Made by a program: the position numbers and the translations under genes. Below are positions 1-4,907 of a DNA stretch of 5,535 nucleotides, piece after piece. Each line of letters begins with the position of its first letter. Position 1 is the first letter of the stretch. Source of the DNA: an uncultured Hyphomonadaceae bacterium (GTDB lineage Bacteria; Pseudomonadota; Alphaproteobacteria; Caulobacterales; Hyphomonadaceae). The notes beneath the pieces were generated by a model. It saw nothing but the letters and a program-made list of their open reading frames with translations. It was not told where the DNA came from and did no database searches. Location of the stretch: NCBI GenBank assembly GCA_937873805.1, contig CALMWO010000420.1, positions 1 to 5,535 on the forward strand, in the 5' to 3' direction.

Positions 1-173
1 ATGAGTTGAGCGGCGCGAATATGGCGCCCGCCAATTAATGGGTCCAGAAGCCCGAAACCCTTGCTGCTGCGACAAATTCCTGTGTGCAGCCAAGGCCGAA
101 GCACCCCATCATGTGGCCGATTCGCGACAGGCGCCGCATTGGTGGCCTGTTAGGCGTAAGCGGGAACAGACCG

Positions 174-2582
174 ATGGCCGAATCCCGGACCAAGACAAAC
201 AGCCGCCATCTGGCGCGCGTGCTCGAGACTGGGGCGGCCCTGATCGGCCATGGCGACGCCGATGCGCCGCCTGCCCGGCTGTCGAATGCGCACTTCGCTG
301 CGATCCGCACGCTTGGCGGGGAAAGCGAGGCGGCCGAGACGCTGTGCGAAGCCATCCGTGCCCGCCGGATCACGCCAATTGCGCCCACGAGCATGATCGA
401 AGGATCGCGCGGAACCTCGCTGGAGGCATCGCAGCTGCTTTCAGCAGTGGCGGATGCAACGGCGGTCGCTTCGGCGCGCGCTGTGGCGACGCAGGCTTTC
501 GTCGCGGTTGCTGATGCGCTGGAAGCCCTGACCATCGAAACGGACGATCAGGGGCGGCCGACCACGTCTGCGCTGATTGACGCCTTCCGCGCAGGCGCAG
601 ACGCCGAACTTGTCGAGATCGCGCTTTGCACGCCCGGCGGGCCTCGTGCAGCGGCCATTACACTGCGTCGTCAGGCAACCGGCGCGCGTGAGCCGGGACG
701 CCAGACCTATCTGATCCCGAACTGGACGGGCGTTGAGGCAAACGAGGTCGCGTCGGCGATCGAACGCGTCAGCCGCACACGGTTGGCGGTCGAGGTCGGC
801 ATTGGCGAGAGTGTGCCTGATGCGAACGCTGCCGCTGTTGCCGTAAACGTCGCCCGCTATGCGGCTGCGGACGATCTTGCGGTCATGACAGCTGACCTTG
901 AAGCACTGCGCACGATCGCACCAGGATGCGCTGTGCGCCTTGCAGGTCTGGCCGCAGCTGTCATGTCCCGCGGCCTTGCCTATGATAGCGAGCCGGGCGT
1001 CGCCGCTGCCGTGAAGATATGCAGCCTCGCAAAGGAAGCGGTTGAAGCTGTATCAGTTGAGCATCCCTCGCCCGCCGCTGTGCGATGGATCGCCGCCGAG
1101 AGCAGCGGCGCAGACCCTGTCGACCTGCTGCTGGCGCACGAAGACGAACAGACGCCCGACCTGTCGGAATGCGTTGCAGCGGCGCTGAACACGACCGCAT
1201 CAAAGACGGAAGCAGACGATGTGCGCCTGCGTATTCTTGGTGCGCGCACGCTGGACCAGATTGACGGGCTGGAGCGCCACAGGCTGGAATCGCGCGGCCT
1301 CAACGAAGACGCGCTCGATCGTATCGAACAGGCGCTCAAGGAAGGGCTTAGCCTGTCTGCCGCCTTCTCCCGCTGGGTTGTGGGCGACGACCTGATCCGC
1401 AAGCGTCTTGGCCTGGACCCGGAAGCCTACGACACAGATGGCGAGGCGCTTCTCCGCGCGCTTGGCATTTCGCCGCGCGAGATCGACGAGGCGCGTATTG
1501 CGGTTCAGGGTCGCCGCCGTCCCGTCTCCAACCCGAAATCGCCGCTTGCCCGGATCCTTGCACGCGCTGATGGCGTGACGCCGGAAGCGCGGGTGCGCAT
1601 CGCGAAAGCGATTGCGCCATACCTCTCGCGTCAGCCCGTGGTCACGATCGCGACGGGCGAGCAATCCGACACGACGCGCATGACCGTGCATGCCTCCGTT
1701 CGCGCAGCCATGGGCGCAGGGTTGGGTGTGCGTATCGAAGCCGGACGCCCCGCAGTCGACGGCGAGCTGCAGCACCGCATCGCCGAGGCCAAACGCCGGG
1801 CGCGGGCGCCGCTTGCCAGCGAAACGCAGGCGCCGACCTTTGAACGCCAGCCCCAACCTGCCGCGCCGGTCCACACCCACGCGGACGACGAGGTCTATCT
1901 CGCCGAACGCCGCCGCTTGCCGGATCGCCGGAAGGGTTACATCCAGAAGGCGACTGTCGGCGGCCACAAGGTCTATCTGCATACCGGCGAGTTCGATGAT
2001 GGCGAACTGGGCGAGATCTTCATCGACATGCACAAGGAAGGCGCCGCCTTCCGCTCGTTGATGAACAACTTCGCCATCGCGATCTCCATTGGCCTGCAAT
2101 ACGGCGTCCCGCTGGAAGAGTTCGTGGATGCGTTCGTCTTCACGCGCTTCGAACCCGCAGGCGAGGTGACCGGCAACGACAGCATTCGCAAGGCAACGTC
2201 GATCCTCGACTATATCTTCCGCGAATTGGCCGTTTCCTATCTCGGCCGTGACGATCTCGCCGAGATTGAGAACGTCAGCCTGGACGGCCTCGGCGGCGGC
2301 GCAAATGAAGGCGAAGAGCCAACTGCGCCTGCTGCCCCTGTACGCCCCGAGCAACTGATCTCTCGCGGCTTCAGCCGAGGCGTGATGCCCGACAACATCG
2401 TGCCGTTCACAGCGCGCCGGCTTGCCGAACGTCTGGAGGAAACCGAGGGACCAGCGATCACGCCCCAGCGCTCACCCGAATATCTCTCCGACGCCTGCCC
2501 GACATGCGGTCACTTCACGCTGAGACCGGACGACGGCATCGCGGTTTGCGAAGCGTGCGGCGCGACGGTCCAGACCGGCTAG
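174..2582 (+). CDS. NrdJ-like pseudoenzyme: eroded class II ribonucleotide reductase with intact TSCPD domain and zinc ribbon
   Basis: Residues ~580-701 (RRLPDRRKGY ... LGRDDLAEIENV) match almost word for word the TSCPD domain that ends alphaproteobacterial B12-dependent ribonucleotide reductases. They are followed by an ISRGFSRG-type segment and a Cys4 zinc ribbon (C775, C778, C792, C795). Upstream, weak but collinear NrdJ resemblance is visible: LAGLAAAVMSRGLAYDSEPG (256-275), SSGADPVDLLLA (310-321), LESRGLNEDALDRIEQAL through IAVQGRRR (371-449) and the segment after it. The catalytic features are lost: GESVP (211-215) lies where NPCSE is expected, V224 replaces the next Cys (CNLASLN became VNVARYA), and the PTGT substrate loop is missing. 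Length is ~802 residues against ~1200 for NrdJ. I infer no reductase activity, with retained binding or regulatory function in the C-terminus. Start: ATG at 174 has GGGA eight bases upstream; GTG 84 and ATG 111 are in frame but lack a ribosome site. No convincing promoter is visible in 1-173. The homology is from memory, not an alignment. Confidence 0.85.
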   Translation: MAESRTKTNSRHLARVLETGAALIGHGDADAPPARLSNAHFAAIRTLGGESEAAETLCEAIRARRITPIAPTSMIEGSRGTSLEASQLLSAVADATAVASARAVATQAFVAVADALEALTIETDDQGRPTTSALIDAFRAGADAELVEIALCTPGGPRAAAITLRRQATGAREPGRQTYLIPNWTGVEANEVASAIERVSRTRLAVEVGIGESVPDANAAAVAVNVARYAAADDLAVMTADLEALRTIAPGCAVRLAGLAAAVMSRGLAYDSEPGVAAAVKICSLAKEAVEAVSVEHPSPAAVRWIAAESSGADPVDLLLAHEDEQTPDLSECVAAALNTTASKTEADDVRLRILGARTLDQIDGLERHRLESRGLNEDALDRIEQALKEGLSLSAAFSRWVVGDDLIRKRLGLDPEAYDTDGEALLRALGISPREIDEARIAVQGRRRPVSNPKSPLARILARADGVTPEARVRIAKAIAPYLSRQPVVTIATGEQSDTTRMTVHASVRAAMGAGLGVRIEAGRPAVDGELQHRIAEAKRRARAPLASETQAPTFERQPQPAAPVHTHADDEVYLAERRRLPDRRKGYIQKATVGGHKVYLHTGEFDDGELGEIFIDMHKEGAAFRSLMNNFAIAISIGLQYGVPLEEFVDAFVFTRFEPAGEVTGNDSIRKATSILDYIFRELAVSYLGRDDLAEIENVSLDGLGGGANEGEEPTAPAAPVRPEQLISRGFSRGVMPDNIVPFTARRLAERLEETEGPAITPQRSPEYLSDACPTCGHFTLRPDDGIAVCEACGATVQTG

Positions 2583-2625
2583 CGCTCACGCATCGGGTGC
2601 GGCGCCAGCGTCGCGCTGACGCAGG

Positions 2626-2648
2626 AGCCCGGCAAAATCTGCCGGGTT
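2626..2648. other. Short hairpin 3' of the NrdJ-like gene
   Basis: CCCGGCA (2628-2634) pairs perfectly with TGCCGGG (2640-2646) across a five-base loop, extended outward by one G-U and one A-T pair. It lies 43 bases past the stop codon at 2580-2582. No T-run follows, so it is at best a factor-dependent or weak terminator. No gene is recognised in 2583-2880. Confidence 0.4.
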
Positions 2649-2681
2649 ACAGGGCCCGTGCAATTCCAAACAAGATGTAAT

Positions 2682-2709
2682 GCGCTGGGCATGCGACATG
2701 CCCCAGCGT
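2682..2709. other. Strong 11-bp hairpin in the intergenic region
   Basis: CGCTGGGCATG (2683-2693) pairs with the arm at 2697-2708 across a three-base loop (CGA), with a single bulged C near 2701. The next base pair outward would be G-U. It is the strongest structure between the NrdJ-like gene and the peptide genes. The bases after it are T-rich but broken (TTGTTGGTATTTC), so it could be a terminator for the upstream gene or part of a small structured RNA. The sequence alone does not decide. Confidence 0.45.
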
Positions 2710-2880
2710 TGTTGGTATTTCAGTAACGCGACGCCGCTATTTCTAACGTTTCGCACATCTAAAGACCGCGAGACGCACAAAAAGCCGCCCGCAAACCGCC
2801 CCGATTGAACTCTTTCTTGGCGCGAACGTTGCTAACCCGGCGGCGACCGCCGCTTAACTGCACATGGGACCCAGACTTTA

Positions 2881-2946
2881 ATGGTACAGCGCATCTTCAT
2901 CGCGGTTGTTGCAATCGGGCTGATGAGCCTTTCCGTCCTCGCATAG
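2881..2946 (+). CDS. Small hydrophobic peptide, copy 1 of a tandem pair (21 aa)
   Basis: ATG at 2881 to TAG at 2944-2946 encodes 21 residues beginning MVQRIFIAVV and ending SLSVLA. One basic residue (R4) is followed by an uninterrupted hydrophobic stretch long enough to insert into the inner membrane. The evidence that it is translated is comparative: the peptide at 2961-3026 has exactly the same length, 14 of 21 identical residues, and mostly synonymous differences. No strong Shine-Dalgarno is present (GGGA lies ten bases upstream). The ATG overlaps the stop of a five-codon ORF (2864-2881) as TAATG, which could allow coupling. The composition recalls type I toxin peptides such as Ibs, or a bare signal peptide ending at an xLA site. 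I do not recognise the family and assign no function. Confidence 0.6.
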   Translation: MVQRIFIAVVAIGLMSLSVLA

Positions 2947-2960
2947 AGCCAGAACACCTC

Positions 2961-3026
2961 ATGCTTCTGCGCATTCTGATTGCCGTCGCCGCCATTGGCG
3001 CGATGAGCCTCGCAGCACTCGCATAG
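2961..3026 (+). CDS. Small hydrophobic peptide, copy 2 of a tandem pair (21 aa)
   Basis: ATG at 2961 to TAG at 3024-3026 encodes 21 residues beginning MLLRILIAVA and ending SLAALA. Identical to copy 1 at M1, R4, I5, I7-V9, A11-G13, M15-L17, L20 and A21. Only 14 bases separate it from the copy 1 stop, so both are probably on one transcript and copy 2 may be translated by reinitiation; no good Shine-Dalgarno is visible. The reading frame is open upstream to 2805, but the match to copy 1 begins at this ATG, which sets the start. A hairpin begins directly after the stop codon. A single membrane-spanning peptide is the likely form; function is unknown. Confidence 0.6.
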   Translation: MLLRILIAVAAIGAMSLAALA

Positions 3027-3055
3027 TCGCGTAAGCGGAACGAACCCGCACGCGA
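3027..3055. terminator. Hairpin immediately after the second peptide gene
   Basis: TCGCGT (3027-3032) pairs with ACGCGA (3050-3055), and GCGG (3035-3038) pairs with CCGC (3046-3049), leaving a two-base AA bulge and a seven-base loop. It begins at the base after the TAG of peptide copy 2, which suggests it ends or protects the peptide transcript. There is no T-run on either side, so intrinsic termination is uncertain. It could equally act on - strand transcripts leaving the RHH gene at 3092. Confidence 0.45.
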
Positions 3056-3091
3056 GGCAATAGCTGGCTTGGTACTGCCGGCCTTCAGAAC

Positions 3092-3640
3092 CTAGTAGGC
3101 CAGCGGCGGCTCCAGCGCCTCGGGCATTTTAAGCCCTTCCAGCACAGCCTTGAAGCAAGAGCAGCTCGACAGATCCGAGCATGCCAGCGCTTCCAGCCGT
3201 CCCAGCAATCCCGCCGTCAGGATTTCCTGCTGCGGCTTGTCCAGCACCAGCGCCGCCAGCTTGACGGCCCTGGCTTGAGCGTGGGTCAGCCGGATCGTGG
3301 TCTTGATCGGCTGCGCGTAGTTGGCGGCCTGAGGATTTTCACCCCTGGCAGGAATCCAGCCTGAGCCGTCATTGACGGGCGGATGACCTGGCTTCGCCTG
3401 CGGCCACACAGCGGCAACCTCATTCAGGCGCACCTTCATCTCGACGATGTCAGGGGCGTTCGAAGCCGTGGCAGGCGCGTGGGGCACGGCCTGCGACCTG
3501 GCCGGGGGGGGAGTAATCGCGACCGGAACGACCGGCGGCTGCCACGGCTTCGATCCAAAAGACGGTTCCTGCGACGGCTTCGCCTCACCCTTTCGGGCGA
3601 GCATGCCGGCAGTAAGAGAAGCGAACTGGGATGCTGACAT
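3092..3640 (-). CDS. Ribbon-helix-helix DNA-binding protein, probable partner of the ParA ATPase
   Basis: A 182-residue protein. Residues ~1-110 are rich in proline and alanine and look disordered. Residues 112-153 have the shape of a ribbon-helix-helix fold: a strand (KTTIRLT), a first helix (HAQARAVKLAALVL), a turn at DKPQ, and a second helix (QEILTAGLLGRLEAL). Such dimers bind DNA through the paired strands and often act as centromere-binding partners and autorepressors beside ParA ATPases. A cysteine cluster (C154, C160, C162) follows, then an acidic/proline tail ending PPLAY. The start follows the ParA stop by 11 bases, and that stop sits inside the ribosome site (TGAGGG, eight bases before ATG), so the genes are cotranscribed and perhaps coupled. 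An eight-base C run (3504-3511) lies in the proline segment. The fold is judged by eye; the partition role is inferred from context. Confidence 0.7.
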   Translation of the reverse strand: MSASQFASLTAGMLARKGEAKPSQEPSFGSKPWQPPVVPVAITPPPARSQAVPHAPATASNAPDIVEMKVRLNEVAAVWPQAKPGHPPVNDGSGWIPARGENPQAANYAQPIKTTIRLTHAQARAVKLAALVLDKPQQEILTAGLLGRLEALACSDLSSCSCFKAVLEGLKMPEALEPPLAY

Positions 3641-3648
3641 CGGGCTTG

Positions 3649-3654
3649 CCCTCA
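3649..3654 (-). promoter_or_regulatory. Ribosome binding site overlapping the ParA stop codon
   Basis: On the - strand the ParA stop TGA (3654-3652) forms the start of TGAGGG. GAGGG (3653-3649) lies eight bases before the ATG at 3640. This supports the chosen start of the RHH gene and translational coupling of the pair. Confidence 0.65.
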
Positions 3655-4662
3655 GTGCGTCGGCCGGCGGCCGAAGCTGCGCGCCTGACGCCGGTCAGGC
3701 AGGCCGTTTGGCGCCCCGCGATCCGATTTTCGACGATCCAGCACGTTAGGCTCGGCAGGCCGGGTCGCCTCCATCACCATTCCTGGCGCCGCTCGCGCGG
3801 GCGCCTGCCCCGGAAGGCCTTGGCGTTGCTGGCCAGCAGCTTTGCGCCGGTCGGCGGTGACATTGGCCACGGCAATGTTGGCCCATGCGGGCAGATCAAC
3901 GTCCCAGCTGTCTTCGTCATCTTCGTCAATGGCGGCGGGCGGCGCCTGCATCGGGGATTCCGGCGTGAGCACGACGGTGGAGAAGTCCGCCCTCGCCTTC
4001 TCGCCCCAGTGAACGTCGGTTCCGCCATAAAGCTTGGCGAGGCGGCCACGCAGGTACATCCACAGCGCCGAGACTTCGAGCGCCGATTTCGACTCCGGCT
4101 GGATATCGCCAACAGTCCGCCCATCGATCATTGAAGCAGCGAAGTCGACGCGATGGTGCAGCGTAACGGGCGCGACGACGCCATGCTGCGACAGCGCGAC
4201 AGCTGTTTCCGACGTGATGCGAGCACGGGGCGTCGCCGAATTGACCACGAAAACCAGCGCCTTGTTGAGACTGTCTGCGATGTCGACCGTGGGACCAACA
4301 GCGCGAAGATCGTGGGGGCTAGGGCGCGTCGGCACGACCACCAGGTCAGCACGCTGAACGACATGTGCAATCGTTTGCGTGACCGCCGGAGGCGTGTCGA
4401 TGACGATCAGCTTGAAGCCGATGCCCTTGAGGTGATCGAGGCAAGCATCCAGCTCTTCCAGAGACGCCTGCGCGAAAGCGGGCGTGGAGGCCGCACGCGC
4501 GTTCCACCATTTGGCCAGCGATCCCTGAGGGTCGGTGTCAATCAGAGCGACAGGCCCATCGCCCGCGCGCTCCGCCTCGACGGCGATGTGACCAGACAAG
4601 GTCGTCTTTCCCGACCCGCCCTTCTGGGAAGCGAACACCACAACTCGAACGCCGTCAGTCAT
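3652..4662 (-). CDS. ParA/MinD-family ATPase with long disordered tail
   Basis: A 336-residue protein. Its first ~215 residues are a ParA-type P-loop ATPase: deviant Walker A KGGSGKTT at 14-21 (signature K14 and K19), LIDTDPQGS at 40-48 (Walker A' D42/D44), Walker B LIVIDTPPA at 85-93 (D89), and VVPTRPSPHDLRAV at 109-122, typical of plasmid-like and orphan chromosomal ParA proteins. Such ATPases dimerise on ATP, bind DNA nonspecifically and move or position DNA or protein cargo. There is no N-terminal helix-turn-helix domain. The tail from ~235 is low-complexity: an acidic patch (DEDDED, 247-252) followed by an Arg-rich region with DRR at 271, 309 and 323. Start: ATG at 4662 follows GGGAGAGGG. 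The RHH gene follows directly. This is not the canonical parAB pair, since the neighbour is RHH and no ParB is present; the cargo is unknown. Confidence 0.9.
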   Translation of the reverse strand: MTDGVRVVVFASQKGGSGKTTLSGHIAVEAERAGDGPVALIDTDPQGSLAKWWNARAASTPAFAQASLEELDACLDHLKGIGFKLIVIDTPPAVTQTIAHVVQRADLVVVPTRPSPHDLRAVGPTVDIADSLNKALVFVVNSATPRARITSETAVALSQHGVVAPVTLHHRVDFAASMIDGRTVGDIQPESKSALEVSALWMYLRGRLAKLYGGTDVHWGEKARADFSTVVLTPESPMQAPPAAIDEDDEDSWDVDLPAWANIAVANVTADRRKAAGQQRQGLPGQAPARAAPGMVMEATRPAEPNVLDRRKSDRGAPNGLPDRRQARSFGRRPTH

Positions 4663-4664
4663 AA

Positions 4665-4673
4665 CCCTCTCCC
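4665..4673 (-). promoter_or_regulatory. Strong Shine-Dalgarno for the ParA gene
   Basis: Read on the - strand this is GGGAGAGGG. The GGAG core ends six bases before the ATG at 4662. It is the best ribosome site in the window and fixes the ParA start. Confidence 0.7.
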
Positions 4674-4678
4674 GGCCC

Positions 4679-4718
4679 TGTGTCCCCGCGTCGACTCAAG
4701 GCGCGGCTCTGGGACACA
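4679..4718. promoter_or_regulatory. Inverted repeat upstream of ParA (candidate operator or partition site)
   Basis: TGTGTCCC (4679-4686) and GGGACACA (4711-4718) are perfect inverted copies with 24 bases between them. A smaller dyad, CCGCG (4686-4690) with CGCGG (4702-4706), lies inside and shares one base with the outer arm. The block ends 16 bases before the ParA start codon, so it is in the leader or promoter. A GACTC, a possible CcrM (GANTC) methylation site, sits near the centre at 4693-4697. Binding by the neighbouring RHH protein is a guess from position. Confidence 0.4.
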
Positions 4719-4752
4719 TGCAGGGTGACGGCACGCCCTTTAGCGCAGGGCT

Positions 4753-4769
4753 ATCGCGACGCACGCGAT
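4753..4769. promoter_or_regulatory. Perfect 6-bp dyad in the ParA promoter region
   Basis: ATCGCG (4753-4758) and CGCGAT (4764-4769) flank a five-base spacer. Another dyad, GCCCT (4735-4739) with AGGGC (4747-4751), lies just beside it. The spacing suits a dimeric repressor such as an RHH protein, and the first dyad touches the candidate -10 box at 4768-4773. No protein assignment is possible from the sequence. Confidence 0.35.
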
Positions 4770-4796
4770 TTGCCGATCATCGTTAAGACAGATCAA
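4768..4796 (-). promoter_or_regulatory. Candidate sigma-70 promoter for ParA-RHH operon
   Basis: On the - strand, TTGATC (4796-4791) and GCAAAT (4773-4768) are separated by 17 bases, about 105 bases upstream of the ParA ATG. The -35 is good and the -10 is weak. Its place between the aspS hairpin and ParA is right for an independent promoter, but motif strength alone is not decisive. Confidence 0.3.
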
Positions 4797-4809
4797 CGTA
4801 AATGCGACT

Positions 4810-4842
4810 GCGGCGGCAGGCTCGAAAAGAGCCCGCCGCCGC
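4810..4842 (-). terminator. aspS transcription terminator hairpin
   Basis: Arms 4810-4823 and 4829-4842 form a 14-bp GC-rich stem with a five-base loop. On the - strand the stem is complete because position 4818/4834 makes a G-U pair, while the + strand would have an A-C mismatch. It lies about 65 bases after the aspS stop. The T-run after it is poor (GCATTTACG), so it may need Rho, but strand and position fit the end of the aspS transcript. Confidence 0.6.
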
Positions 4843-4874
4843 TGGCGATTTCATGGTTTATGTCGGCGCCGTAA

Positions 4875-4895
4875 GCATCGTTAGCGCCACGATGC
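4875..4895 (-). other. Small hairpin just after aspS
   Basis: GCATCGT (4875-4881) pairs perfectly with ACGATGC (4889-4895) around a seven-base loop, 12 bases beyond the aspS stop codon on the - strand. It may assist termination or protect the 3' end together with the larger hairpin at 4810-4842. No T-run follows. Confidence 0.35.
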
Positions 4896-4907
4896 GCCCG
4901 CGCAGAT

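Larger units (their letters stand above)
2881..3026 (+). repeat. Diverged tandem duplication, 80-bp period
   Basis: The two 66-base peptide genes start 80 bases apart and are identical at 45 of 66 positions by hand count. The 21 differences fall 4, 4 and 13 at codon positions one, two and three. Eight of the fourteen conserved residues are encoded by different codons. That pattern fits an old duplication kept under protein-level selection. Confidence 0.7.

Noticed and set aside
38..514. 158-codon + strand ORF overlapping the start of the NrdJ-like gene
   Set aside because: Out-of-frame shadow with Cys/Arg-rich, low-plausibility composition and no family resemblance.
1200..2354. 384-codon ORF on the - strand inside the NrdJ-like gene
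   Set aside because: It is antisense to a gene with clear NrdJ motifs, has no recognisable domain, and long antisense ORFs are expected in GC-rich DNA.
2586..2780. 64-codon - strand ORF in the intergenic region
   Set aside because: TTG start, no ribosome site, no recognisable motif, and it overlaps both hairpins. Not supported as a gene.
2805..3026. 73-codon + strand ORF ending with peptide copy 2
   Set aside because: Only its last 21 codons match the paralogous copy 1; the upstream part overlaps copy 1 in another frame and has no support.
2881..3026. Peptide pair as broken signal peptides of a lost secreted protein
   Set aside because: Both copies stop at the same codon and keep matching residues through synonymous changes, which decay would not produce. 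Not fully excluded.
3631..4134. 167-codon + strand ORF
   Set aside because: Lies opposite the ParA gene, whose Walker motifs are certain; Arg/His-rich shadow translation.
4783..4796. CtrA-like box (TTGA-N6-TTAA on the - strand) upstream of ParA
   Set aside because: The consensus needs TTAA-N7-TTAA; here one half is imperfect and the spacing is six.
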